DNA of 64,000 nucleotides from Dromaius novaehollandiae (GCF_036370855.1 NC_088112.1:19956469-20020468), one strand, 5' to 3'; shown: positions 44,430 to 58,100, numbered from the stretch's first letter. Made by a program: numbers and translations. The notes: generated from the sequence alone by a model not told the origin.

Positions 44430-45840
44430 GTGCATGTTAAAAATAATAATTTTATAAAAGGATGAAGGCCTTAAATACAGTAAAATTCCTTAAATAAGGA
44501 CTTAAATTCCACCATTTGCACCTGACTGCTATACAACTGACTTTAGAGCTCACATGGGGGAGATTCATGGTACTCCCAAAACTGTAGCGTAATGTTTGGG
44601 GGTCTATTCTGAACAGGAAAATCTCATCCCTGTACAGTGCATTATATATTATTGTTTGAAATACCAAACGTATTTTGCTGTAATCTGATTCTGGATGCCA
44701 ACCAACTGCAGAGCAGCAAAAAAGTGCAGATAGTGGCATTTTTATATTTGCAGAGGTGTGGAGAGTATTAAAAGGAATCCCAAAACGGATTCATCTGCCA
44801 GTACAGATTGAGCTGTCATTACGCTTTATTAAATGTTTCCTTTTGCATCTATTGACAAATGATATACTTCACTGTGGGATGGTTTTGCTAAGTATAGTCG
44901 ATGCTGGACTCTGCATACATCAATACCATGCGAGTCTGGTTTTTGTAACATCGCTTCCGTCAGCACGGGGGAGTCGGGACGAGCTTATTTAGCCAGTTAG
45001 GGCTTACGAGGGCTCTGCAGCTGGTGTTGTAGCAAGGCTGCTCACTGGTACCCGCAACAAGTGAAGGTCTTTTCCTCTTGCTGGAGAGGACAACGGTTGG
45101 AATTTCTCTATATCTGCTTCTTATTTTCTCATTCTGACATAGCTCTGAAGAAAAGAGTTTGCACAATATAAGGTTTAACATATTAAACCTTAGTATTTGC
45201 CTCACTGTGTTGCTCTGATAGATTTGCTTGTAAATACACCCAACAGAAATATCTTACTCTCTGAATCCACTGAAGGTCTAAGACGCAGTACATATTTCCT
45301 GGCTGGTTCAGGATTTTTAATATGATTTTTATTAAACAGAAAGCAAATGTGGAAATTGCAAAGCTGTTGGGTTCACTTCTGTAAACACATGTGGATGACT
45401 TTTTGCTTCAAGAACCTCGTGCTCATAAACTTTCCTCATGAGTAGCTGTAAAGCGCAACATCATTAAAGCTTGAAAACCACAAGCAGACGTGATGGGCTG
45501 AACCGAGTACTTCCTACGCTGAGATTTTTAAAACCGACTGCTTTTAGCACGGTCATCATTCGCATCAGCAAGTCCGGGCAGGAACTACGGCGAGACCTCC
45601 GGAAGCAGCTTCAGGATTTGGGTCACCACGGTTTGACACCTCTTCGACAACGGAAAACCCACCTCAGAACGTGACACCCCTCGAGACAAGGCTGCGCAGA
45701 GCAAAACGCAGATCAAACGCAGAGCAAAACACCCGCAGATCCATACCGATTTTTAAAAACTCATCATTCATTAAAAAAATGTCTGAAAAGGAAACGTTGC
45801 TCGGGGGCAGGGAGTTATTTGATGTATCTGTAGTTCTTGA
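44430..45840. other. Spacer between the SEC24A and SAR1B CpG islands
   Basis: About 1.4 kb of lower G+C sequence between the two divergent promoters. No coding or RNA gene recognised. Either promoter may use elements here. Confidence 0.7.
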
Positions 45841-45849
45841 ACGCGAGAC

Positions 45850-46680
45850 GGCCCTCGACACCGTTACTTTGTGGTTTAGGCCCGAGGGCGGAGCAGGCGG
45901 CCTGCGCCGTTCAGACGTTTTGTGGCGACGTTACGGCCGCGGGGTTAAGCTGCCCGTGGTTTTCGCCGTCCCCTGCGTGCGACGCCTCGAGCTCGCCCGC
46001 GCGGAGGACGCGTTTGGGGGTAATTCAGGCGGAATCGGTGTCTCCGCCCCGCCGGGCCTGGCGCCAGCGGGCAGAGGAGCCGGGCCGGAAGCGGCCAGAA
46101 GCAACCGGAAGGAACCGGAAAGCGCCGGAAGTGGCGGGGCGGGGCGGGGCGGGCGGAGCCGCGGGGCCGTGTGGTGCCGGCGGCAGCGGCGCGCAGCTGG
46201 GGCCGGGCCGCGGCGGTGAGTCGGGGGCAGCGGGCACCCGCCGGGGAGAGGGCAGCGGGCAGGGCCCCCCCGGCCGCGCAGGGCCGGCCGCAGGCGGCGG
46301 CGGGGCCCGCGGAGCCCTGCAGGCCGCTGGCGGCGGGGGGCGCCTCGCCGAGCGGGTCGGTTTCGGGGCGCTGTGGCGCCCGGCGAAGCGCCGCTGGCGT
46401 CGCGGCTGGGCGAGGGGTTTCCCGGGTTTCCCTCGCCGGGGAGCGGCGGGGTCCGCGGGGGAAGGCCGCAGCCGCTGCCTCGCCCCGCGGGAGACGCTCG
46501 GGCGCGTTTTGCGACGATTTCCGCGGAAAACGCCGCGGGCGGCGGGCGGGTTTCGGGCAGGTTTCGTAACTCCAGGCGCGGGGTCCGCGGTAGCCTGTGT
46601 CACGGGCTCCGCGTGGGTAACGGCTGTGAAGGGCAGACACCGGTAACGGGGCTCTCGTTAAGGCCGGCAAAGCCCAAAGG
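45850..46680 (+). promoter_or_regulatory. SAR1B: CpG-island promoter of SAR1B with ETS array and GC boxes
   Basis: CpG-dense island. Four CCGGAA motifs lie at 46085, 46105, 46115 and 46125 (starts), with a one-base variant CCAGAA at 46095, all on a 10-bp period. The last, CCGGAAGTG, is the ideal GABPA-type site. A run of GGGGC repeats (46134-46155) gives overlapping SP1-type GC boxes. No TATA box. The start site probably lies just downstream, about 46150-46190. Confidence 0.85.
46160..46215 (+). other. SAR1B: SAR1B non-coding exon 1 (5' end approximate)
   Basis: G+C-rich leader ending at a strong donor GCGGCG|GTGAGT (exon end 46215). No ATG in frame with SAR1B is present, and the coding sequence begins in the next exon, as in the known gene structure. 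The 5' limit is a guess from promoter motifs. Confidence 0.6.
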
Positions 46681-49600
46681 TTATGACAGGGATAGCGATG
46701 AGGAAGGGCTGGAGGAAAGAAGGCTCCCCCCCGCCCCCCAACACACATATTTTGTGCAACTCCCATGCAGCCGTTCTGTCCTCTTCTTGATCAAGCATTA
46801 AATATCGCTGAAGGAAGATACCTTCAATTCTTGTAGTTCTTTGCTTTTGCGGTGAAATACATTGGTGTTTCCCCTAGATTGCTGTTTTCCTACTGTTATT
46901 CTTTTTTTCTTGTTACTCAGAAAACGATGAAAAGATCCATTGTTCTCTTTGGTGAGGATACTGTAAAGTAACAGCTATGAATGCTGAAATGAGATGTCAC
47001 TATTGCTTTTGCAGACATTCAGAGTCATGGCAGACTAGTGGATAATTTTTTTTGTTGAATCTTCACCTTAAGTGTGTCATTATTATACTTCCTGAAGCAA
47101 AAAAATAACTCTCATTTCTAAATAGAATTTGAATTGGTTTCCACAGTATCCGAAATGGCCCTTTGCCTCTGAGAACTGTGAATCAGAATTCCTATAGCGA
47201 TGTTCATTACCCATCTTCCCCTCACCTGCCTAGCTGCAAGCGTTTATTTTAATTTCTTCTTATTTTTGCTCATTCTGTGAAGAGCCCTGTGGGGTTCTGC
47301 AGGCTTCCTAGTCTCCATTTCTTAGAGATACCTGCCTGTCTGCCTAACTTCAATTGCATTCATCTTTTATGATTATCTGGCAATTTCTTTTTCAGTCCTG
47401 TCTCATATTTCATTTCAGTGTTTGTGATTTCCAAGAGTGCATTTGTAAGCATTCAGTTCTAATCTACAAATGTTTACGGTTTTCTTCTGTAGTTCAGTTT
47501 GGCATGTTGTGATGATCTGTCAAGATTTGTTCTGAATATTATATTTTTTTCAAAAATGAAGAATTTTATATTCATGCTCCAAAGCAGTGTATGTATTTTT
47601 TTAAGTAGTGGAATTGTTGGAATAGGCCCTACTTTAAGAATATGATCTAAGAACAAGTTTTGGTAAGCTAGACTGCAGCTGAAATGCTTGATTAGTTGCT
47701 AATGTGCGTATTGCAGTGCTGTCTTCACGGATAAATTGTTTTCTTTGCTGTTTCAAATGCACTTAAGATCTATGCTAAATTCAAATAGAATGTCTCAGAA
47801 GAACAGATGTAATAAAATTGAATACAAGTAGTATCTCATGCCGTATGCAATCTTTATGTTTTTTCAGACCTGTCAGTAACAGAACCAAATGATGATTAAT
47901 GTTTCTGAAATCTCAAAAATGATTTGCTGTCAAACTGATTAAAATACCAAAAGAAAACATCTGCTGTTAGCTTGTTTTCAAAATTTCTCCTTTTCCTGAG
48001 CTTTGAAAAGATAACATCAAAATACAGTTTCCTATCATGGAATAAACTTGACTGTAGAAGGTGTATATCATTTTACTCACAGAATTCGCTATGCAGTTTG
48101 GTTTTTGTTGTCAGTGGTAACATTTCACAATGTTAAAATGATTGTATATGAAATGATAATTTTAAGTGATCATATTTACACCATACTTAAAAAAAAACCA
48201 AAAACCAAATACAGTCTTACAAGTAGAATTTAAACACTTGTTTGTAAGTTGTTCTTAGGAGAGTGTGTTTTCAAACTCGCTGCAGCTCTGAGCGCGTGGT
48301 TAGTTGCAACTGTGTTGGATGGAGGTTTGTTTTCCAGCTGTTGTTAACCGTACCCACCCAGGCACAGTGGAATGCATTTCCTCTTATTGCAAGAGGTATT
48401 TTACTTGAATGCAACTAGCTACTGTTTCATAGTTACTCCTTTATATTTAAAATTGTCTTTAAAAGCTTGATATTCTCTGTTATCTGAAGTTTTACGGATT
48501 TCTAGAAATAAGCATTAAACTAACTGGCTCTGAAATGAGGTAATGCGTTTTTGGCTAGAAAAAGGCAGAGCCAGAGAAGGAAAGAAAGTCTTCGCTTTAT
48601 AAAATATAACAGAATTAACTGTAAGCAAACTTGTTTGCTGGTCCTTTCGGTCAGTGATGTCCTCTTTAGGAGGTTGTCTCAAGATAGTACCAAAGCTATT
48701 GGGTGGGAATTCTGCTTCACTGCAGTCAGAAGGTGGCCTCTAGTAAACGAACCAATTTTACTGGTCTGTGGAGCTTACAAGGCTCCACAGAAGTTACAAA
48801 ATGATACTTTGCTTAAGAAAGCTTATGACATAATGGTAGCCGGGGTTGTCAGAGACATTTTGAAGTGGTAACCATCTGTTGTTGATGTGATACTAGAAAA
48901 TTACTTTCATATTTTTGTTAAGGATGTATGAATAAATAATTTGGGGATGTCTGTAGAAATAGTTGGCATCCAAAGATGATCACATGTCCATTAAACTTTG
49001 TTATTAAAAATTCCTGTATGCTCACCACTGATTATTTTCAAGGCAATCCTTGAAATGGCCCTTAATAGTTGGTATTTTTGTCTTTGTTGTGGCTTGTGAA
49101 CAGTGATTGCTAGAGTTTTCATTGTTCTGCCTTTGTGGTGTTTTTAATATGGGCCTGAAAGTTTGAGTCTATTTATACTGCAAAAACCTTGCTGCTTTCC
49201 TTAATTTTGTCGTTCCATGGTTTTGACATGTTAGCAGCATAATGATTCTTGATGTCAATGCGGAGCCTCTAACGGTTTTTATTTCTTTCATTTGACACTT
49301 GTATGAATTGTGTAGGTATTTTCCTGTGTGATAAGAGTAGATTTAATATCTCTATCCAAATACTACTTGTGTGCCTTTACAATTAGCTGTCAATTTTTTT
49401 TCCATTTTCATAGGAGTGTTTTCCTTTAAGCACTGCCAGCTGATATTACAGCTGTTTTTGGTGTATTGGATACCTCTGATTTTAAAACCACTTTTCCTAT
49501 GGTGATGGAAATTTAACCCTTATTGCTGTCACTTGATCTATGTTTGCAGAGTAATCCTGTTCTCATATTAATGGTTTGAATCTTGCCTCTGATTACATTT

Positions 49601-52098
49601 TCAGTAACACATAAGATTTTTTTCTTTCATCCATGAGCTTCATAGGTGGAGAAGGATCACTCCAAGTTAATATAACTAAACTCTGGGAAGTTATTCTCAC
49701 CTCAGTAATATGAGCAGTTCTCTTACATCATACTGTTTGCACTGGTTTGTAGGTTATCTGAGTAGATCATTTTTCTAAGCCTCATAGAGGCTTTTCCTGA
49801 TCGGTATTTTGTTCAAGCAATAAATAAATCTGCTGACGTGTATGTTCTGCCATGTTTGCTTATTCTTGACCTTTGCTTTTCAGACGTGCAAGCAACAGTT
49901 TCAGTCATGATGTTGTGTAATTAGGTGTTTATGTATTGGCAAGCTTATTTGATTTTTATTCTTGAAATTTTTCTTCTGTTATGTTTGATCACTTGTTCAA
50001 GGTAATGTAGGACATAAGTAAGATTATAGGGCTAGTCGTGAAAAAACAAGGACTCCTAACACTTCCTCATCTTGAATCAGGGGAGGCAAATGTGGGCTGA
50101 CCAGATATTGTTCCAGTTCAAGGAAGGATAATGAAAATAGTCTTTTCTCTTCTTTCCTTCTTATATTTCTATGATATATCTGTTTTTTTGTAGTGAAAAA
50201 CTCTGCTCATTGTCTTTCTCAAAATAATTACACTCATGACAGTCATGTAGATTTTGATCTGGTACTGACCTGTGGTTCAACTACTCTGTGCAGTGCTCCA
50301 GGTTAAAAGCTGTCCTAAGTCAGCTTGTGAAGCCACAAGACATCGCTGCAGCATAGAAACAAATGCTAATACAAGGGAAGCCTGCAACCAGCATGGAGGG
50401 CTTTGTCAGGAGGCCTTTGGAAGCTACGCTCAGCAGTTCAGTCTGGTTTTTCAAAGATATTTGGACTCTAACTTCCACTGCCTTTAGCAGGAGTTGAGTG
50501 CTCCAACAGGAATTAGCTGACTAAATACTTCTAAGGATCTTGCCCTTTAGTTTTGGAGAAGATATTCATACTAGATACTAGTTCACTATGCCCAACTGGT
50601 GCTTTCAGTGTGGTTATCCTTACTTTAGATAATGAGCAAATTAAGATGAAAGTTAAGAAATTAATTGTTCCTGGGTGCGCAATGAATCGAGTGACAAGCT
50701 GCATATTTGCATCTCAAAACATTGCTTCAGAAATGATGGTTGTTTCCCTTCTGTGCTACATGAACGTTGATCTTCTCCGAACATTTGGGATGTGGGAGCA
50801 TCCCCCCAATGCCTTTGCTGTGGATGGCTGCAAAGGTATTGCCGTATCTCCAGTTGCAGAGAGATGTCTTCTGGGACAAGAAATTATGCTGTGTGATCCT
50901 GTCCTGTCCACTGCTTACTTCCCAAGGACTAGTGGCAGTATAGTTTTTCCCATTCTGGCCACAATGAATGGATATTTGCTGGAGTACCAGAGCTTCATCC
51001 CAATGATGAGGGGTATCTTACCCGTAATGGTCAGAGGAAGGCAATAATCTGTCTTTCCAGGTCAACCTGAACCTTGGAAGTAGGATTTCTTCACAGCTAC
51101 GGATACCTGCCTCCCAAACTAAAGATTTATCCAATATTTTGCCATGAAGGCTCTAATTTAAATAACTCTTCTACAGAGAGTGATAGCTTAGGATCTTTGT
51201 AGATTGCATAGTTATATCATGTTTCTGTGCATGATTAATATAAATCCTTATTGATTATAAGGCTTTAAACCTTCTTGGCAAATGGCTGCATGGGGCTAGT
51301 GTAATTAGGATGTTGTTTATACTCATCCTGACTCTTCTTGACTCAACTTTCTTTTCTTGAGTTTACTCTGAAAGATTTCAGTTAGAAACATGGTGTTCTG
51401 GAGTCCTTTTAAAGAGCGCTTTACATTTAAGCTTTAAACTGTGGAAGTGTGTATAATGCAATAGAATCGGGTTGCAACTTTTAAATAGCAGTTCCAGTTC
51501 TTTGTGCTAAGCAGTTGTTTTCCATTACAAGCCAGACAAACAGGTTATGTGCACACAATAGGGATTTTTTTTTTTTTAAAGAACTTCTCTGGATTCAGCT
51601 TCAGTTAGACTTCTTCAGGGCTTATCCCCTCTGATTCAAACCTAGCAGCTCTGGAGGGTGGCTGGAATGCAGACTCTGCATAGCCGTCCCTGCACCGCCC
51701 TCTTACAAGCAGCATTCTTCCTTGGTTGGAAAGTATATGTCAAGATCCCATATGAAATCTTCAGTGGAACATCACACACCTCCACAAAACCATACTTAAG
51801 ATAAAATTGGCTTTGCAGCAACATAATATGTTATAACAATAATGCTTTCAGCATTTTCTGGGGGCGGGAGAAGGCCTTTGCTGTGAATCAGGTGGTCCGG
51901 ATTTTGTTGTCCGTCTCTACATTAATGTCTTAATACATTGCTGGGTCACTTAATCTGTCTGTGATATGGTTTGCAGAATACAGTTTTTTGATTTTTCATT
52001 CAGTACTTTGTAAGATATCTACAGAAATCAAAGGAATTTAATGCTTAATGTACTGTTCTAACTGAGCTTAAATGCATTTTATTTTTTGTTTATTTCAG
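46216..52098 (+). other. SAR1B: SAR1B intron 1
   Basis: A 5.9-kb intron from the 5' UTR. It contains an open frame with ATG at 50646 and stop at 51047 (133 aa), and a short perfect hairpin at 48765-48791. No recognised gene, repeat family or structured RNA. A further non-coding exon could be hidden here. Confidence 0.75.
50646..51047 (+). other. Unrecognised open reading frame in SAR1B intron 1
   Basis: 133 codons from ATG (50646) to the stop at 51045-51047. The frame is open further upstream from 50535. The deduced protein is fairly hydrophobic and Cys/Met-rich (for example CYMNVDLLRTFGMWEHPP). I recognise no domain, signal peptide or transposon motif. It may be chance or the decayed remnant of an old element. 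Confidence 0.2.
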
Positions 52099-52172
52099 AC
52101 TATAAGATTCAGATATGTCCTTCATATTTGATTGGATTTACAGTGGTTTCAGCAGCGTATTACAGTTTTTAG
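52099..52172 (+). CDS. SAR1B: SAR1B exon 2 (start codon)
   Basis: Acceptor TTTCAG|AC, 16 nt of 5' UTR, then ATG at 52115-52117 and 58 coding nt: the membrane-inserting N-terminal helix. Donor TTAG|GTAAGT. The ATG has G at -3 and T at +4, a moderate context. Confidence 0.93.
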
Positions 52173-55100
52173 GTAAGTGTGTGTGTGTTATTCTTGTATA
52201 AAATATCTGTTCACCTCTACTGTCTTCAAACATATGACTGGTTAAATAATAGTATTTGTTTTGGTATATATTCAGCAACACTCAGACAAAAGATTCACTT
52301 ATCAAAACTGAGTATTTCCAGAGCATGCTCTCCACTCATTCCTATGTTAATCCTTTAACCTCTAGAAAAAGTACATCTTCTTTTTTGAAAATAATAGGTT
52401 TGATTCTCTAATCAGTCTACCTTTAAGCTGGTGCAACTCAGTTGACTTTTATGGAGTTTCTCCTGATTTTTCACTGTTGTAAAGAATCGGACTCAATTAT
52501 TTTAGTTAGCATATCAGTTCTTTTGCACGTTGGGGTATCACTTGAGAGCTCAAACACGAGGGACCGTTGCTGAAGATTAACACCAGATTTTGAGGCCCTT
52601 GCTCATGTTCAGCAGCGTTTTATTCTGTGACTGATGTCAGTGAAATCAGTGTGACTATTAGAAAGTTTACTGGCATCAGCTGAAGAGTGTCAGAAAAGTA
52701 TTTTCTGTCCGCAAAAGAGTCTGGAATCCATGTTGATCCAAGGTGAAATGTTGCATTGTGCAAAACAAAAATAGCAGGAAGGAGAATATTAGAATACTAA
52801 AAAGAGGAACAGAAGTTACAGAGAATGTAGGTAAAAGGCACAGTTTACAAATTTCAAAGATTTTAAGTAAATAAAAAGCGGCTGAGATTAATGAATCATG
52901 GCAAGCTCTGCCACCTGCCTTTTATCAGTTGAAAGTTTAAACTTTTTCACTGAATGTTAGAACCTTGGCCTACTATTGAAATATTAGCCAGTGAAATTTT
53001 AACTAAGTTGACTAATCTTTCTTATCTCCTCTTACTTAGTCAAGCAGTGATTACTGCATGTTAGCCCACTGAGCTGTACCCTGTGCATACAAAGTCGAAT
53101 TCTAGTGAGAGATACTGAAGCTTGAAATAGAAAGGAGGATTATGCTCAGTATGTCCCTGTTGTTCTAAAAAAAGCCACTTTCTCTTTTTATTCTCATATA
53201 CATTTTTTTCAGTTGAAGATGGTTGAACAGATTATAGCATTTGAGAGACTCCCTGCAGAGCCCTGTGCTGTCTCCTCATGAGGCCAGCCAAATCACTCGG
53301 TACATTCTAAAAGTGTATCTGTGAAAAGATGTATTTTTTTAAGGAATCTTTTTGTGTGTACTCTGGTTTTCACATAGCTAATAGTTGAAGTGCTACTGCT
53401 TGTTCAGTTCACATTGTTATGAAGAACTCTCAGAAAGTATTTGTGAAGAGTTTCAGAGAGACCGATGGCACCTGATTTGGGAGCAAATGTTCCAAGATGT
53501 CCAGACTGAATGTGGCAAAAGCTTATTGTTTTATTATAGTTTAGTACTCTTTCATTTTACTTGTACGTATGAACTGTAGTTTATCCTGTGACATAAGTTA
53601 ATATATGAAAATGTTTGTCCACTGCTTCTTTCTCTGTAAACATTAATACTTTCTCCTCTACTCTGTAGTTTTATAGTTTATGTAATTTGGGCATATGAGG
53701 AGGTGATTTGGGGGAGTAAGAGGTATTACATTTGAAGAAGAACTGGGAAGGCATACTCCACGATAAGATACCTGTAGCAGTAAAGTTTACCAATGAGATA
53801 ATCTGAGGAATATGAAAGAATATTCTATCCTGTATGTTATAAAACATGCCCTGTTGGAATGTGATTCCAGAGATTAGTTTAAAGGTAGGAGGAAAGGTGA
53901 GCAAATAGTAGCAGTGTAAAGGTCAGGCAGATAGAGGCATATATGAGCCAGGAATGCTGCAGCATCTGAGGAGATGTCTGAGTTACTATCTGTATAGCAC
54001 CATTATTTATAATCTCACAAAATAAAGCAAATATGAGAATAATACATTCGATCAGAAGCCATTGCCAGTGTAGCCCTCACTGGGTGTAAGCTGGGAAGGA
54101 TCTCTTCTCGTCTGAAGCCTTCCTCTTTCAACTAAGTGAGGAGTACTACGGTTTCCCATTCTTAGAAGAAAAATCTCAGTATGTGAACTCATGAGTCAGT
54201 GTTAGAAATAATACAAAAATTGGATGGTACCCATGGGTCTCCAGATGTGGCTGCCAGGCTGGGCTAGGCTGTGTGACCGCAGAGGGGATGTAGCAGAACA
54301 GAGACCTCAGAGCAACCTGAACCTCTGGCTGGAAGGAAAAATAAACTACGCGCTCCAGAAAGTGATGTTCCTGGGTCATGTTGCTGTCCATTAGCCTTGT
54401 TACCTACAACGTGGGGAGCCTTTTTAGTGTGACCTTCGAAGTGTTGCAAGACCTGCCTTTTCTGTGGCCCTGCCGGTGGCTTGGGGCCATAGTTGGGTTT
54501 CGGCACGTGGCCGGCGGAGAGGGGTTAGTTGTTCCTGCGGCAGGCTGTGCAGTGAAGCGTGGGCACTGTGGCAACGGGACGGCTCGACTTCAGCAGCGAA
54601 ATCTGATCGTGTACTTCCTGAAGTATTTCTGTATCGTCACAGTGGTTGAAAAATAAACTTTTCTTCAGTGTATTACAGAGTATCAAGATACAATGACGTT
54701 GCCTAGTAAAAGATGCTGGTGACTTAAAGATCCCCACATTACAATATTTGGCTGTATTTTGCAGTTCTTTTGACACAAAAAGTATTAATTTTGTCTTTAA
54801 AGAAATATTAATTTCAGCAAGCACTTTTTTTTTCTCCCTTCCCTTTTTTTAGTGCTTCTGAGTATTCTGCCTTCTTCAGCGTCCTTGAAGACTGTGGGAC
54901 CAGTAGTGGTTCCTAAGGAAATGTGTAGTATCCAGGCCATAGCTCTTTGAGGAGGGAATAAGGGAAGATTTTCTGCTTGAGAAAAGGCACAGCTAAAAGA
55001 TTCTTACTTCATTAGATTTTTAAGTACAGAATGTGATTTTTTTTTTTTTTAATGGAATCTATCTTAAAGTTTTGTTTTGAGTGTCGGTAAGTTTGAACTA

Positions 55101-58100
55101 GAGAAAAATAATTCTGATACAGGATGTAGTGCTGGCAAATTTAAGAGAATCACCCTTTGAAAATTTCAAACTTGAGAAAAAAATAATGTTTTACACAGCC
55201 GTACTCTCCTTTATACCAACTGTTATATTTACCGTTAGAAATAGAGAAATAAAGGGGAAAGTGCATTTTTATAAGATGACTATTAGGGAACATAAAACTT
55301 CTTATTGCTGTTATTAAAGTATTATCACTTGACAGCAAATGTGTCAGAACTGCACTGCTGATGCCATTCATGACAACCGTACAATTCAGTTGGGGGTTTG
55401 GGTGAAAATTACTTTTGTCAAAATAATACGTGGGCCAAAACAGAAGAACTCTTACGAGTTATGACTCTTGATGTTGAAACTGGTTTCTCTATAATTTACC
55501 TATTGTGGTCTGAACTCTTTTCACTTAGAACAATTTTTTAGTCATAACTGTGGAGGTAGCTGAACATAACATCCTCTGCTTCAAATCCGGGACTGTCGAT
55601 ATTTTAAAGTTTGCTGTCTGCGATATACCCTAAACCCCCTGCACCGCACATCCCGGGAGGTTCTACCTTCTGAGAGCAAAATGGTTCTTCTGCTAGGGCA
55701 GAGTAAGCTGCACTGGCAAAACTTGGTCCTTTTTTGTTTTGGTTTTGCTAAGGTAAAGTAAATGCACTTACACGTGTGACTTTTTTACATCATTTGTGTG
55801 TGTTTTCCCCCCAAAATGGTGCCCGGTGTCACATAAGCTGACAAGATGCAACTGTAAGTGCAGTTTATACTAGTAGAAGAATCCTGATAAAGGGCATTGA
55901 TAAAATGTACCATGAGGCTTGGCCAGTCTGTATTTTGTACCATGACTGTAAAACTATAGTCTTGTGAGCAAATTGATTGATAGTGTTGGAAATACAGTGA
56001 CTGCATGCAGCTGTGTTAATTGGCAATCGCACCCCTTTTCAGTGCTGACTCTCACCTGAGCTGGCAGAGATCTGTAGGACGTGCAGGAAGGTATTTTGAT
56101 TTTGCAGATTAGCAGATCCCACATAATCTGAGCAGGATTTATGCTTAGGAGTGCTTGAGTGTACGAATGTTGTCAGTCTAGATGTATACATTTTATATGT
56201 ACATGGTGTGTATTCCTGTCAGACAATGTTGTTATGGCAATACTTCTCCTGATTTAACTGATCATTCAGTAGGTCCTTCTTTTTCATAGGACTGTACAAG
56301 AAGTCAGGCAAACTAGTGTTTCTTGGACTGGACAATGCTGGAAAAACTACGCTGCTGCACATGCTCAAAGATGACAGACTGGGACAACATGTCCCCACAT
56401 TACACCCCAGTAAGTTAATATTCCTAGTTCCATAGCAGTAGAAGGTATTTAAAGTATTACAGGAAAAAGCAGTATCTTACTATATGCTGTGAGACTAACA
56501 ATATAACTGGGGAGAAACAAAGGACTTTCAGGGGTCAGAACCCCTTCAGGCAAATCACAATCTACAGACAGTTCAAGTAATATTAAGAACAAAAATATAT
56601 GGGGTAGTTCACTGTGGTTTATTTAAAGTTAAGAGGCAAGTAACAAGCAGAGAAATGAAGTTGTGAGTCTAGATTACAGAAGCTGCAATTCAACAGCAGC
56701 TTCTCTATCTAGCTGAAAAAATAGCATTTACATACGGTTTCAATTTCTGTTGACTAAAAAATTGCTTTGTAATTGTTATCATGGTAGCCTTGCCAGAGAA
56801 AAAGTTCAACTGAGGTTAAAATGGGACTGATGAAGTCCAGTAAGGACGTGATAAACTGGAGAAGGACATGAAGAGGAGAGACCTTGAACAGTATTTTACA
56901 CAAAATTTCAACTCCGTGGTGAACCAGATACCAGATCCAACTATTTTGCATGTCATGTTTAGGGATAAATAATGTAGGAACGTTCTCTGTTATTTTCTTA
57001 GCATTGTATATATTTTACATGTGTTTTAATGGTTAGTAGCATTTTGTCATTATACAAATGTGTCAGTGATTTTGAGAGAAACCACATTGGTCTGGTTTGG
57101 TTTTTGAAGAACTAAATACTGAAAACCACAAAGACAAAAAGTAAAGTCTGCATGCCAGAATATTAGACTATTGCAACACTTTATATAATCTTCAGAAACA
57201 TAATTCTGTGTGTTTCCAGCTTCAGAAGAGCTGACAATTGCTGGTATGACTTTCACTACCTTTGATCTGGGTGGACATGCTCAAGGTAAGAGAATACGTT
57301 GACTCATATACCTGCACTGAATTAAGTTGAAGAATTGTCTATAGTTGGTTTGTCTTAAATCAGAGATATAATTACGCTGCAAAAATTAACTTCCCATGTT
57401 TTCTTTGACAGCATAAAAAGCATTCCCTACTCTGTTGTCTGTCTCCACAATACATTGCACCCCCATAATAGAGTTTGGAAAGAGCTGCAGTAGAGCAGAA
57501 ATATCTGACTGATATCTGTATTTTGAGGAGGGGTAGTTTGTTTTTGCTTCAGCGGAACTTAACCTTTAACCTCTGTGGTTTAAACTTAGTCTTTACCTTA
57601 ACCTTTAACCTGTATGGTTTAAATTTACCTTTGCTGACATAATTCTTGGGGTAACACAAAAGGTTTCAGTGCTTAAGTGTGCATGTGAGATAGATAAATC
57701 AGAGTGGTGATAACAGTAAAGGAAATGATATTTTTGCTCCATTATTTCGAGCTCTATAAAACATGAAATTTCATCCTAAAGGCTGACAACATAAGCTAAG
57801 ACTGCAAAAAACCAAAAACCAAAAAAAACTATTGCCTCTTAGTTATTGATGTGCGTTACTCTGAACTTTAAAATAATTTCCTTTGTTTTTAATTCACATC
57901 TTCCCTATAGCTCGCAGGGTGTGGAAAAACTATCTGCCTGCTATTAATGGCATTGTGTTCTTGGTGGACTGTGCAGATCATGAAAGATTGCTTGAATCAA
58001 AAGAAGAACTTGATGTAAGCTTAAATAAGTTTTTGAAAATTTGAACTTTTTCTTCTAAGAGCAAAGATCAATATTCAACAGATCTCTCTTGCCACCTAGT

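Noticed and set aside
45837-46766. Frames of about 270 codons on both strands in the SAR1B island
   Set aside because: CpG-island artefacts. They cross the promoter, the untranslated exon and the splice donor.
48551-48871. 106-codon frame in SAR1B intron 1 with a basic start
   Set aside because: No domain recognised, and it spans a perfect hairpin. Its length is within chance.
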